The position numbers were made by a program, and so were the translations under genes. Positions 1 through 8,251 of a stretch of 33,839 bases of DNA are shown one piece after another (within the stretch, counting starts at the first letter, position 1; each line of letters opens with the position of its first letter). The notes beneath the pieces are model-generated. The model had not been told where the DNA came from, did not search any database, and saw only the letters and a list, made by a program, of their open reading frames with translations. Origin of the DNA: Mycolicibacterium vaccae NBRC 14118 = CIP 105934 (GTDB taxonomy: Bacteria; Actinomycetota; Actinomycetes; Mycobacteriales; Mycobacteriaceae); the NCBI RefSeq assembly GCF_001552715.1, contig NZ_BCRS01000055.1:1-33839 (forward strand). Direction: 5' to 3'.

Positions 1-97
1 GCCCCGGCCCGACGCGGGTCGGCCGGATCAGCAGCGCCGCAACCCGCCGCCTCCGCCGCCGCGTAACGGCCGGCAGTCGCCGAACTATCAGCGATAA
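1..97 (+). CDS. 3' end of an upstream gene (partial, proline-rich tail)
   Basis: An open frame enters from the left edge (first full codon at base 2) and stops at TAA 95-97. The visible 31 residues are polar and contain a run of six prolines, then a tail ending SPNYQR. Such Pro/Arg/Gln-rich ends are common in mycobacterial membrane and cell-wall proteins. A second frame is open to position 66 but encodes only an Ala-rich string, so this frame is preferred. The product cannot be identified from so short a piece. Confidence 0.4.
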   Translation, partial: PRPDAGRPDQQRRNPPPPPPRNGRQSPNYQR

Positions 98-98
98 G

Positions 99-104
99 TA
101 TTCT
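99..104 (+). promoter_or_regulatory. candidate -10 element for the SDR gene
   Basis: TATTCT lies 6 nt before the ATG at 111, which would put the transcription start at or next to the A of ATG (leaderless). No good -35 is visible. The assignment rests on spacing and a 4/6 match to TATAAT. Confidence 0.4.
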
Positions 105-110
105 CTGGGC

Positions 111-887
111 ATGTCCCGCCCCGTCGCCCTGATCACCGGACCGACGTCCGGGCTCGGTGAGGGTTTCGCGCGGCGGTACGCCGCTGACGGGTACGACCTG
201 GTGCTGGTCGCCCGGGACGCCGCACGGCTGGAACGCCTTGCCGCGGAACTGCGCGACGAGGCCGGAGCGCGGGTGGAGGAGCTGCGCGCCGACCTCGCCG
301 AGGCCGCCGACCGCGCTGTCGTAGCCGAGCGCCTGCGGGCCGGGGTCGACGTCCTGGTCAACAACGCGGGCTTCGGCACGTCCGGGGAGTTCTGGACCGC
401 CGACTACGCGCTGCTGCAGTCCCAGCTCGACGTCAACGTCACCGCCGTCATGCAGCTCACCCACGCCGCGCTGCCCTCGATGCTGGCCGCCGGGTCGGGC
501 ACGGTGCTCAACGTCGCGTCGGTGGCCGGTCTGCTGCCCGGCCGCGGGTCGACCTATTCGGCGTCCAAGGCGTGGGTGGTGTCGTTCTCCGAGGGGCTGG
601 CCAACGGTCTCGGCGGCACCGGGGTCGGCGTGTACGCGCTGTGCCCCGGCTTCGTGCACACCGAGTTCCACGAGCGCGCGGGCATCGACATGGCGGGCAC
701 CTCGTCGCTGCTGTGGCTGGAAGTCGACGACGTGGTCCGCGAGACGATGGCCGACATCGCCAAGGGGAAAGTGGTGATCGTCCCCGGGCTGCAGTACAAG
801 GCGATCACCACCGGAAGCCGGGTGGTGCCGCGGAACCTGGTGCGGGCGTTGACAAAAGTGGTCGGCAAGGGCCGCGGGCGGACCTGA
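111..887 (+). CDS. short-chain dehydrogenase/reductase (classical SDR)
   Basis: This 258-residue protein is a single Rossmann domain of usual classical SDR length. The cofactor loop TGPTSGLG is at residues 9-16, NNAG at 84-87, the structural Asn at 109, the catalytic Ser at 137 and the Tyr-x-x-x-Lys pair at Y149/K153. All residues for NAD(P)-dependent oxidoreduction are present; the arginine after the second strand (VARD) favours NADP(H). It resembles the broad mycobacterial SDR group acting on lipids or ketones, but the substrate cannot be read from sequence. The ATG at 111 is supported by the -10-like hexamer just upstream. The lipoprotein gene starts 6 nt after the stop, so the two are probably co-transcribed. 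Confidence 0.9.
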   Translation: MSRPVALITGPTSGLGEGFARRYAADGYDLVLVARDAARLERLAAELRDEAGARVEELRADLAEAADRAVVAERLRAGVDVLVNNAGFGTSGEFWTADYALLQSQLDVNVTAVMQLTHAALPSMLAAGSGTVLNVASVAGLLPGRGSTYSASKAWVVSFSEGLANGLGGTGVGVYALCPGFVHTEFHERAGIDMAGTSSLLWLEVDDVVRETMADIAKGKVVIVPGLQYKAITTGSRVVPRNLVRALTKVVGKGRGRT

Positions 888-893
888 GAACCG

Positions 894-1787
894 GTGCGGA
901 TAATTGCGATACTGGCGGCGATCATGCTTGCCGCCACCTCATGTTCGGAGGCGCAGGGCCGCGCGGATGTCTTCTCTGCGGCCACCGCGACGATCGGCGA
1001 ATCGCTGGCCGCCCTGGGCTGGAACATGTCGGTGGCCAACCTGCGGTTCGACGACGAGAAGGTCCTGGTCGACGTCGAGGCGTCACCGGCGAGCGAGGGT
1101 GAGCCGCACGCCGCGGCCGAGGACATCCGGTTCGGGCTGTACGGCGCGCTGGCCCACCCCATCGAGGCGAACGCGATCGGCAGCTGCGACGACGTCACCA
1201 GCCTCGACCTCCGGCCGGCGACGGCGCCGACGCCGGACCGGCTGACCGGGACGGTCTGCCTGGGCCCGCTGCGCGACCGGTCCCAGGTGCGCGGGGTGTA
1301 CGTGTACTCGCCGCGTGACCGCATGCCCGGGACCACGGTCGCCTATCCCGCCGCGTTCCCGGTCGGGTTGCCCGCGACCACCGGCACCGACACCGGGTTG
1401 ACGCTGAAGACCACCAGCGTCGACGCGTTCCGCGCCGACGGCGCCATGCTCGATCCCACCGCACTGGGCGACCCGGCGGCGTTCAAGGGCGACGGCTACA
1501 TGCTGCTGGGGCTCGAAATCACCGGCCTCGCAGCGCGTTACCGCGACGACTCGGCGCAGCGCGGCGGCCCGATGATGGTCCTCACCGCACCCACCCTGCC
1601 CGGCAAGGGGCTCAGCCACGCCTGCGGGGTTTACGGATCCTCGGTGCTCGTGCTGCCCGACGCGTCCCGCGACAGCGTGCAGGCCAATGTGTCGCTGTGC
1701 ACCCAGGGCGAGATCAACGCGGCGCTGCTGTATGCCACGGTGTCGCTGATCGGCACACATGCGGCGCTGTGGACCACCGATGACTGA
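894..1787 (+). CDS. putative secreted lipoprotein, function unknown
   Basis: The 297-residue product begins at GTG 894, 6 nt after the preceding stop. It opens with a short basic start, a hydrophobic stretch (residues 3-14) and a lipobox-like A-T-S-C with Cys17 as the likely lipidated residue. Ala instead of Leu at -3 makes this a weaker lipobox than usual. The mature part has four more cysteines, in contexts SCDD, TVCLG, HACGV and SLCTQ, which could form two disulfides outside the cytoplasm. There is no transmembrane segment after the signal and no enzyme motif I recognise. The end overlaps the next gene by 8 nt, so it belongs to a three-gene run with the SDR and the SpoU methyltransferase. 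A cell-envelope role is inferred from the signal only. Confidence 0.7.
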   Translation: MRIIAILAAIMLAATSCSEAQGRADVFSAATATIGESLAALGWNMSVANLRFDDEKVLVDVEASPASEGEPHAAAEDIRFGLYGALAHPIEANAIGSCDDVTSLDLRPATAPTPDRLTGTVCLGPLRDRSQVRGVYVYSPRDRMPGTTVAYPAAFPVGLPATTGTDTGLTLKTTSVDAFRADGAMLDPTALGDPAAFKGDGYMLLGLEITGLAARYRDDSAQRGGPMMVLTAPTLPGKGLSHACGVYGSSVLVLPDASRDSVQANVSLCTQGEINAALLYATVSLIGTHAALWTTDD

Positions 1788-2424
1788 TCGGCCCGGCCCG
1801 ACCGAGTGGGGTGAGGGGCCAGGCGTCGGGCCGTGGCAGGGCCCACTGCCCGACGACCCGCGCTACGACCCGGAACTGTTGCGCGACGGCGACTCCCGCA
1901 ATGTCGTAGACGCCTACCGGTACTGGACACGCGAGGCGATCATCGCCGACATCGACGTCCGCAGGCACCCGCTGCACATCGCGATCGAGAACTTCGGCAA
2001 CGACGCCAACATCGGCTCGGTGGTGCGCACGGCCAACGCGTTCGCGGTGGACACCGTGCACATCGTCGGCAGGCGCCGGTGGAATCGGCGTGGCGCCATG
2101 GTGACCGACCGCTATCAGCGGTTGCGCCACCACGACACCACCGCCGAACTTCTCGAGTTCGCCGCCGAGGCCGGGTTGGCGGTCGTCGCCGTCGACAACG
2201 TCCCCGGTGCGGCGCGCATCGAGGAGGCCGACCTGCCTCGGAACTGCCTGCTGATCTTCGGCCAGGAAGGCCCCGGCATCACCGATGACGCGAAAGCCGG
2301 TGCGCCGCTGACTGTCTCAATCGCCCAGTTCGGGTCCACGCGCAGCATCAACGCGGGCGTCGCGGCCGGTATCGCCATGCACGCCTGGATCCGCCGGCAC
2401 GCCGACCTCGACCGCGCCTGGTGA
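1780..2424 (+). CDS. SpoU/TrmH-family RNA 2'-O-methyltransferase
   Basis: The 214-residue protein has the three SPOUT motifs in order: NIGSVVRTA (motif 1), LIFGQEGPGI (motif 2) and STRSINAGVAAGIAMHAW (motif 3). The motif 3 Ser/Asn pair is part of the knotted SAM-binding site, and motif 1 supplies the Arg typical of 2'-O-methylation. It probably methylates a ribose in tRNA or rRNA; the exact nucleotide is unknown. It is related to the M. tuberculosis gene annotated spoU (Rv3366) as I recall it, but has a longer N-terminal extension rich in Pro, Gly and Asp. ATG 1780 is chosen because it overlaps the lipoprotein end by 8 nt and begins MTDRPG; a GTG further upstream would add seven residues. Its last 108 bp overlap the convergent MFS gene, opposite motif 3. 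Confidence 0.88.
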   Translation: MTDRPGPTEWGEGPGVGPWQGPLPDDPRYDPELLRDGDSRNVVDAYRYWTREAIIADIDVRRHPLHIAIENFGNDANIGSVVRTANAFAVDTVHIVGRRRWNRRGAMVTDRYQRLRHHDTTAELLEFAAEAGLAVVAVDNVPGAARIEEADLPRNCLLIFGQEGPGITDDAKAGAPLTVSIAQFGSTRSINAGVAAGIAMHAWIRRHADLDRAW

Positions 2425-3924
2425 GTCCCACCGGGCCGGCCGCAGCAGCCACCACACCGCGAACGAGGCGGTGAGCAGCAGCACCGCTCCGACCGCCGAC
2501 GCGGTCGCCAGCCCGTGGGTGAACGACGTCCTGGCCGCATCGAGCAGTGCGCCCTGCTGATCCGGCGGGAGTGCGTCCGCGGCGCGGATCGCGCCGGGCA
2601 GCGAGTCCCTGGCCTGGTCGGCCACCACGGCCGGCAGTTGCGGCGCCAGGATGAGCGTGCGGTACACGGCGGTGATGATCGAGCCGAGCATCGCGATGCC
2701 CAGCGCCGCGCCCAGTTCGTAGGCCGTCTCCGAGACCGCGGCCGCCGCGCCGGCCCGCTCCCTGGGCACGCTGGCCAGGATCACGTCGCTGGCCACAGTG
2801 AACGCCAGGCCGAGACCGACGCCGACCACGAACAGCGTGATGCCCAGCGGTAGGTACGGCGTGATCGGGGTGAACACCAGCAGCGAGGTGGTCAGCGCGG
2901 CCATCGCGACGCCGACCAGCGCGAGGCCCGCGGTCAGCACGGAGCGGTGCGAGAAGTGGCGCACGGCCACCCCGGCCAGCACACCGAACACCGTGGCGGT
3001 CACCGCGGCGGGCAGTTCGGCCAGCCCTGCCTTCAGCGGACCGTACCCGTGCACGAGCTGGAAGTACTGGGACAGGAAGAACACCAGCCCGGACAGGCCG
3101 AGCACCGAGAGCAGGTTCGCGCCCACCACGCCGGAGAACCGCGGGTTGGCGAACAGCCGGACGTCGATCAGCGGTGCGGGCAGCCGCAATTGGCGGCGCA
3201 CGAACAGAGTCAGCGCCGCGGCGCCGGCGAGTGCGGCGATCACGACATCGACGCCGATACCGTGCGAGATCCCGGCGAAGCCCTCCTTGAGCGCGTAGAC
3301 CACGCCGAGCATGCCGACCATCGACAGCGCCACGCTGGGCAGGTCCCACGGTCCGGGGTCGGGATTGCGGTGTTCGGGCAGCAGCAGCACCCCGGCGACG
3401 AGCAGGACGACCATGACGGGGACGTTGATCAGGAAGACCGAACCCCACCAGAAGTGTTCCAGCAGAACGCCGCCGACCACCGGGCCGAGTGCGGCGCCCG
3501 CGGAGAACGCCGAGGCCCAGATGCCGACGGCGATGCTGCGCTCGCGCTGGTCGGGGAACAGGCCGCGGATCAACGCCAGGGTCGCCGGGGCCAGTGTTGC
3601 GCCGGCCATCCCGAGCAGTGCCCGGGTGCCGATCAGCATCTCCGGCGACGTCGAATACGCGGTGAGGGCCGAGATGGCGGCGAAAGCTGTTGCACCGCAA
3701 AGCAGCAACTTGCGATGCCCCACGCGATCGCCGAGGCTGCCCATGGTGACGAGCAGCGCGGCGAGCACGAACGAGTAGATGTCGCCGATCCACAGGATCT
3801 CGGTGGCGGTGGTGCCGAGGTCGACGCTGATGAACGGGGTCGCCAGTGCGAGCACGGTGCCGTCGATGCCGATCAGCAGCACCGCGAGTGTCAGAACGCC
3901 CAGGGCCAACCAGCGGCGGGTCAC
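2317..3924 (-). CDS. MFS drug exporter, DHA2 (14-TM, EmrB/QacA-like) family
   Basis: The 535-residue protein is built of hydrophobic helices, about 14, as expected for DHA2 exporters. GIDGTVLALATPFI (residues 19-32) matches the family's first-helix signature, and MGSLGDRVGHRK (61-72) is MFS motif A between helices 2 and 3. It probably exports hydrophobic drugs or dyes using the proton gradient. Start GTG 3924 shares GTGA with the stop of tetR, so translation is coupled and TetR is almost certainly its repressor. After the last helix (WWLLRP) there is a polar tail of about 40 residues ending PELGD. That tail lies opposite the SpoU gene and may be a late extension. Confidence 0.9.
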   Translation of the reverse strand: MTRRWLALGVLTLAVLLIGIDGTVLALATPFISVDLGTTATEILWIGDIYSFVLAALLVTMGSLGDRVGHRKLLLCGATAFAAISALTAYSTSPEMLIGTRALLGMAGATLAPATLALIRGLFPDQRERSIAVGIWASAFSAGAALGPVVGGVLLEHFWWGSVFLINVPVMVVLLVAGVLLLPEHRNPDPGPWDLPSVALSMVGMLGVVYALKEGFAGISHGIGVDVVIAALAGAAALTLFVRRQLRLPAPLIDVRLFANPRFSGVVGANLLSVLGLSGLVFFLSQYFQLVHGYGPLKAGLAELPAAVTATVFGVLAGVAVRHFSHRSVLTAGLALVGVAMAALTTSLLVFTPITPYLPLGITLFVVGVGLGLAFTVASDVILASVPRERAGAAAAVSETAYELGAALGIAMLGSIITAVYRTLILAPQLPAVVADQARDSLPGAIRAADALPPDQQGALLDAARTSFTHGLATASAVGAVLLLTASFAVWWLLRPARWDSPGAVEVGVPADPGVHGDTGRDARVDAARGPELGD

Positions 3925-4460
3925 GCGGTCACCCCGTTGAGCAGCAGGCCGATGATGAGCCGGTCGAAGTCACGGGCTGCGGCACGGCCGGCCTGGATCG
4001 ACCACGCGGTGCCGCCGATCAGGCTGTAGAACGCTTCGGTGAGCCACGCCGCGGTCAGTTCGGGGCGGAACTCCCCGGACCGCTGGCCGCGCTCGAACAG
4101 TGCGGTGATCTCCCCGTCGATCGTCTGCCACGCCTCGAGCGTGGTGTCCATGTCGATCTCCTGGCTCTGGTTGTAGAGCAGGGCCAGGTACGGCGACACC
4201 GGCTCGCACGCGGAGACCAGCCGGCGCAGCGCGTCGGTGGCCGAACCCTCGTGCAACCGGACGGTGTCGAGCGCCCTGCCCATCTCGGCGATCGCGAGTT
4301 CCTCCAGCGCCGTCATCAGCGCGACCCGGCCGGCGAAGTGCCGGTGCAGGGTCGCGCGACTCACGCCGACGGCGGCGGCGATCTCGTCCTGGGTGGCGTT
4401 CGGCCGGCGGCCGAGGAAATCCGCGGCCGCCCGCAGCAACTCTTCACGGGTGGCAGACAT
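3921..4460 (-). CDS. TetR-family repressor of the adjacent MFS exporter
   Basis: With ATG 4460 the protein is 179 residues, normal for TetR. The N-terminal DNA-binding domain has the helix-turn-helix around residues 22-43 (ATQDEIAAAVGVSRATLHRHF), and the rest is a helical ligand domain. In-frame ATG (4478) and TTG (4487) starts exist upstream. They overlap the operator and lack a ribosome site, whereas ATG 4460 sits 6 nt after a good -10 hexamer and fits a leaderless message. The gene shares its last 4 nt with the exporter gene. An 18-bp perfect palindrome lies between the -35 and -10 elements. Autorepression plus drug-released control of the exporter is the expected circuit; the inducer is unknown. 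Confidence 0.9.
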   Translation of the reverse strand: MSATREELLRAAADFLGRRPNATQDEIAAAVGVSRATLHRHFAGRVALMTALEELAIAEMGRALDTVRLHEGSATDALRRLVSACEPVSPYLALLYNQSQEIDMDTTLEAWQTIDGEITALFERGQRSGEFRPELTAAWLTEAFYSLIGGTAWSIQAGRAAARDFDRLIIGLLLNGVTA

Positions 4461-4466
4461 GCGACG

Positions 4467-4496
4467 ATAATAGCTCATCTGAGACAAATTTGTCTC
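4467..4496 (-). promoter_or_regulatory. promoter of the tetR-MFS operon
   Basis: On the minus strand GAGACA (4491-4496) is followed after 18 nt by TATTAT (4467-4472), a 5/6 match to the -10 consensus. ATG 4460 comes 6 nt later, so the transcript is likely leaderless. Confidence 0.6.
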
Positions 4497-4497
4497 A
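4480..4497. promoter_or_regulatory. TetR operator, perfect 18-bp palindrome
   Basis: TGAGACAAATTTGTCTCA reads identically on both strands. It covers the -35 and spacer of the tetR promoter and lies 36 bp before the GH76 start codon on the other strand, so it could affect both directions. Confidence 0.8.
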
Positions 4498-4533
4498 TGG
4501 TGTCCGGGTGGTCATTAGGGCAGGATCGAGCGC

Positions 4534-5667
4534 ATGGATCAGTTGTGGGCCAACCGCGCGGCCAGCGCCGAAGCCGCGATCTCGGCCCGGCACCTCCGAC
4601 GGCTCTGGGGTCTGCCGGGCACCCAGCTCGGGGTGGTCGCATGGCCGGCAGCGGCGCAGCACCGCCGATTCGGTACCTGGCACTACTGGTGGCAGGCGCA
4701 CCTGCTGGACAACCTGGTCGACGCGCAGGTGCGCGATCCGAATCCGGAACGGCTCACCGCGATCGCCCGCCAGATCCGCGGCCAGCGACTGCGCAACCTC
4801 GGCCGGTGGACCAACGACTACTACGACGACATGGCGTGGCTGGCGCTGGCGCTGGAGCGCGCGGACCGGCTGGCGGGGGTGCGTAGGCCCAAGGCGCTGA
4901 AGACGCTCGCCGACCAGTTCCTCAACTCCTGGGTGCCCGAGGACGGCGGTGGCATCCCGTGGCGCAAACAGGATCAGTTCTTCAACGCGCCCGCCAACGG
5001 TCCGGCGGCGATCTTCCTGGCCCGCTACCTGTCGTCTCTGGGCGAACCTCTGCGGCGGGCCCAGCAGATGGCCGACTGGATCGACGAGACCCTCATCGAT
5101 CCGGAGACCCACCTGGTCTTCGACGGCATCAAGGGCGGGTCGCTGGTGCGCGCGCAGTACACCTACTGCCAGGGCGTGGTGCTGGGCGTGGAAACCGAAC
5201 TCGCGGCCCGTACCCGGGACGACCGGCATTCCGCACGGGTGCACCGGCTGGTGGCCGCGGTGGCCGAGCACATGGCCCCCGACGGGGTGATCAAGGGGGC
5301 CGGCGGCGGCGACGGCGGACTGTTCAACGGGATCCTGGCCCGGTATCTGGCGTTGGTGGCGACCACCCTGCCGGGGGATTCCGAGGCCGACGTCTCAGCG
5401 CGCGACACCGCCGCCGGGCTGGTGCTCGCCTCGGCCCGGTCGGTGTGGGACAACCGGCAGACCGGCAGAGAGACCGACGATCTGCCGTTGTTCCCGGCGT
5501 TCTGGGACCGCCCGGCCGAGCTGCCGACCGCAGGCACCGCGGACGCGCAGTCCGTGGACGGGGCGGTCAACTCGTCGCAGATCCCCGAACGCGACCTGTC
5601 GGTGCAGCTGGCCGGATGGATGGTTCTGGAGGCGGCGCATGTTGTGACCGCAGGTGACAGTGACTGA
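4534..5667 (+). CDS. glycoside hydrolase family 76-like protein (Rv0365c-type)
   Basis: This 377-residue protein resembles the GH76 alpha-1,6-mannanase fold, an (alpha/alpha)6 barrel. NDYYDDMAW at residues 94-102 contains the adjacent Asp pair (98-99) that is the catalytic signature of GH76. Repeated Trp/Tyr-rich segments (GTWHYWWQAHLLDNLVD near 47-63; GNGP-like ANGPAAIF further on) fit the carbohydrate groove. No signal peptide is visible, so it may act in the cytoplasm or be exported by a non-classical route. In mycobacteria alpha-1,6-mannan is the backbone of lipomannan and lipoarabinomannan, a plausible but unproven substrate. An AGGA box at 4522-4525 supports ATG 4534. The end overlaps the antiporter gene by 14 nt. 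Confidence 0.8.
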   Translation: MDQLWANRAASAEAAISARHLRRLWGLPGTQLGVVAWPAAAQHRRFGTWHYWWQAHLLDNLVDAQVRDPNPERLTAIARQIRGQRLRNLGRWTNDYYDDMAWLALALERADRLAGVRRPKALKTLADQFLNSWVPEDGGGIPWRKQDQFFNAPANGPAAIFLARYLSSLGEPLRRAQQMADWIDETLIDPETHLVFDGIKGGSLVRAQYTYCQGVVLGVETELAARTRDDRHSARVHRLVAAVAEHMAPDGVIKGAGGGDGGLFNGILARYLALVATTLPGDSEADVSARDTAAGLVLASARSVWDNRQTGRETDDLPLFPAFWDRPAELPTAGTADAQSVDGAVNSSQIPERDLSVQLAGWMVLEAAHVVTAGDSD

Positions 5668-7516
5668 AGCCGCGCAGCAGCGCGGGTTCCCCTTGCTGCC
5701 CTCGCGCCTGAGCCGAGGCAGCCGCGCCACCCGGACCACCGACAACACCGCCGCAGCGCTGTTGCTGACGTTCACCGTCATTGCGATCGTGTGGGCGAAT
5801 TCGCCTTGGGCGCAGACCTATTGGGCCCTACTCGACATCCCGATCGAGTTCGGTGTCGGCGACCACCACGTCGAGATGACCGTCAAGCACGTCGTCAACG
5901 ACGCGCTGATGACGTTCTTCTTCTTCATCGTCGGCCTGGAGGTCACCCGCGAGTTCACCATCGGCGAGCTCACCGACCGGTCGCGGGCCGCGGTGCCCGT
6001 CATCGCCGCTGCTGCCGGGCTCATCCTGCCCGCCGTGGTGTTCCTGGCTTTCAACCCGTCGGGGGAGAACGCACACGCCTGGGGTGTGGTGATCTCGACC
6101 GACACCGCGTTCCTGGTCGGCGCGCTGGCGGTGATCAAGCCGATGTTCCCGGCTCGCCTGCGGCTGTTCCTGCTCACGCTCGCGGTCGTCGACGACGTCG
6201 GGGCGCTCATCGTGATCGCGGTGTTCTACTCCGACAGCATCCAGGTCGGACCGCTGCTGACCGCGCTGGTGCTGCTGGTCGCGCTCGCCCTCGTGCGCTA
6301 CCTGCCCGCCGCGCGCGGCCCGGCCTACGCGGTGCTGGGCATCGCGCTGTGGATCGCGTTGTACCTGGCCGGGATCCACCCCACCCTCGCCGGTGTGGCC
6401 GTCGCGGTGCTGATCCCGGTGTTCACCCCGGAACGCGCCCCGGTGGAGCGAGCCGTCGAGCAGATCCGGGTGTTCCGGCAGTCGCCGAACTCCCAGTACG
6501 CGCGCGCCGCGAGCCGCTCCCTGCGGGAGTCCATCTCGATCAACGAGCGCATGCAGACCGCGGTCGGCCCGGCGGTGTCGTTCGTGATCCTGCCGCTGTT
6601 CGCGCTGGTCAACGCCGGCGTGGTTCTCGACGCGCACAGTCTGTCGACGGCCGTGCGGTCGCCGCTGACCTGGGGCATCATCGCCGGTCTGGTGGTGGGC
6701 AAGTTCGTCGGGATCACCGGTGCCACGTGGCTGGTCCGCCGCACCGGCCTCGGCGAGCTGGCGCCGGGCCTGAGCTTGCGCAGGATCGCCGGCGGCGCGG
6801 CGCTGTCGGGCATCGGGTTCACGATCTCGCTGTTCATCGTCGACATCGCGATCGACGACCCGGACCGGCAGGATCAGGCGCGGATCGGCGTGCTGGCGGC
6901 CTCGGCGATCGCGTTCACCCTCGGCTGGGCCATCTTCCGGATCACCGACTGGCTCAGCCCGCCCGAACCCGTCGGGCTCAAGCTGCTGCGCCCGGTCGAC
7001 CCCGCCCGCGACCACACGCGTGGCCGCGTCGACGCGCCGCTGACCCTGGTCGAGTACGGCGACTTCGAATGCCCGTTCTGCAGCCGCGCCACCGGGATGA
7101 TCGACGAGGTGCGCAGCCATTTCGGCGACGACCTGCTCTACGTGTGGCGGCACTTCCCGCTCGAGCGCGCCCACCCGCGCGCATTCGACGCCGCCCGCGC
7201 CTGCGAGGCCGCCGCGCTGCAGGGCCGGTTCTGGGAGATGGCGCACGAACTGTTCGACCATCAGGACGACCTGGAGTGGTCGGACATCTACCGCTACGCG
7301 GTGGCGGCGGGCTGCGACATCGAGCAGTTCGACAATGACGTGCGGGTGCACTCGTCGAAGGTCCTGCACCGGGTCGAGGACGACGCCGAGGACGCCGAGG
7401 CGATGGACCTCAACTCCACGCCGACGCTGTTCGTCAACGGCATCCGTCACCGGGGGCCGTGGGACGCGGCGAGCCTGATCCGGTCGCTGGAAGCCGCGCG
7501 GGCGGGCCGGCGCTAG
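5654..7516 (+). CDS. nhaA: NhaA-type Na+/H+ antiporter fused to a C-terminal DsbA/thioredoxin-like domain
   Basis: The 620-residue product has two parts. Residues 30 to about 430 are a NhaA membrane domain with the cation-site aspartates D180-D181 in AVVDDVGALIVIA, and D150 in STDTAFLVG matching the conserved helix IV aspartate. Residues from about 445 form a thioredoxin-fold domain with VEYGDFE, then C473-P-F-C476 and a cis-Pro loop NSTPTLFVNG near the end. The CPFC centre and HFPLERAHPRA segment are typical of DsbA/DsbG-like oxidoreductases. The antiporter exchanges sodium for protons at the inner membrane; the fused domain may be a redox sensor or oxidase. GTG 5654 (or GTG 5660) overlaps the GH76 end. 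The stop shares CTAG with the convergent dedA stop. Confidence 0.92.
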   Translation: MTVTEAAQQRGFPLLPSRLSRGSRATRTTDNTAAALLLTFTVIAIVWANSPWAQTYWALLDIPIEFGVGDHHVEMTVKHVVNDALMTFFFFIVGLEVTREFTIGELTDRSRAAVPVIAAAAGLILPAVVFLAFNPSGENAHAWGVVISTDTAFLVGALAVIKPMFPARLRLFLLTLAVVDDVGALIVIAVFYSDSIQVGPLLTALVLLVALALVRYLPAARGPAYAVLGIALWIALYLAGIHPTLAGVAVAVLIPVFTPERAPVERAVEQIRVFRQSPNSQYARAASRSLRESISINERMQTAVGPAVSFVILPLFALVNAGVVLDAHSLSTAVRSPLTWGIIAGLVVGKFVGITGATWLVRRTGLGELAPGLSLRRIAGGAALSGIGFTISLFIVDIAIDDPDRQDQARIGVLAASAIAFTLGWAIFRITDWLSPPEPVGLKLLRPVDPARDHTRGRVDAPLTLVEYGDFECPFCSRATGMIDEVRSHFGDDLLYVWRHFPLERAHPRAFDAARACEAAALQGRFWEMAHELFDHQDDLEWSDIYRYAVAAGCDIEQFDNDVRVHSSKVLHRVEDDAEDAEAMDLNSTPTLFVNGIRHRGPWDAASLIRSLEAARAGRR

Positions 7517-8187
7517 GGCGTCGGCTCGGCGGTCGGGTCGCCGTTCTTGCTGCTGCGGGACCGGCGTGTCACCTCGAGCACGATCGGGATGACCGACACC
7601 ACGACGATGATGATGAAGATGATGTCGACGTGCTCGCGGATGAACGAGATCTGGCCGAGCAGGTAGCCGAGCAGGGTCAGGCCCGCGCCCCAGACGATGC
7701 CGCCGGTGACGTTCCACATCAGGAACGTCCGGTACCGCATGTCCGCGGCGCCCGCCACCAGCGGCGCGTAGGTGCGCACGATCGGCACGAACCGCGCCAG
7801 GAAGATCGTGATCGGACCGTACTTCTCGAAGAACTCGTGGGCTTCGTCGAGGTAGCGCTGCTTGAACAGCCGTGCGTCCTCTTTGAACAGGCGGGTGCCG
7901 CCCTGCTTGCCGATGTTGTACCCGACCTGGTCACCGAGGATCGCCGCGATCGGGATGGTGAGCATCAGCACCCACAGTGGTGCGAACGGCGGGACCTCCT
8001 CGGAGCCGCCGGCGGCCACCAGACCCGCGGTGAACAGCAGCGAGTCACCGGGCAACAGCGGGAACAGCAGGCCCGATTCGATGAAGACGACGAGCAGCAG
8101 CCCGGCGAGTGTCCAGGTTCCGAACGAGTTGAGCAGGGTGACCGGCTCAAGAAAACCCGGCATCAGGGCAAGAGTGTCGACGACCAC
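7513..8187 (-). CDS. DedA-family membrane protein (Rv0364-type)
   Basis: The 224-residue protein has the two DedA signatures: ESGLLFPLLPGDSLLF in the first third and FLARFVPIVRTYAPLVAG in the middle, giving the F-x-x-R-x-x-P-x-x-R pattern of two re-entrant helices. Two strong transmembrane helices follow, then a basic and polar tail. DedA proteins are linked to phospholipid carrier flipping and membrane homeostasis driven by the proton gradient; the cargo here is unknown. Start GTG 8187 is preceded on its strand by AGGGAG with short spacing. It corresponds to Rv0364, close to fba in M. tuberculosis as well. It ends in a 4-nt CTAG overlap with nhaA. Confidence 0.9.
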   Translation of the reverse strand: MVVDTLALMPGFLEPVTLLNSFGTWTLAGLLLVVFIESGLLFPLLPGDSLLFTAGLVAAGGSEEVPPFAPLWVLMLTIPIAAILGDQVGYNIGKQGGTRLFKEDARLFKQRYLDEAHEFFEKYGPITIFLARFVPIVRTYAPLVAGAADMRYRTFLMWNVTGGIVWGAGLTLLGYLLGQISFIREHVDIIFIIIVVVSVIPIVLEVTRRSRSSKNGDPTAEPTP

Positions 8188-8251
8188 GGCTCCCTAGGGT
8201 ACCGGCGCGCGATCGTCCCCCCGAAACGCCGCGAGCGGCTTAGGGTCTGTT

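Noticed and set aside
7590..7625. GAT-rich low-complexity run at the 3' end of dedA
   Set aside because: It encodes Ile/Val in a transmembrane helix and is coding bias, not a functional repeat.
5828..7717. 629-codon minus-strand frame opposite nhaA
   Set aside because: It is antisense to a membrane protein, giving a highly charged repetitive product; no start signal or motif.
8192..8199. CCCTAGGG palindrome between dedA and adh
   Set aside because: Only 8 bp and without an extended arm; too short to call an operator.
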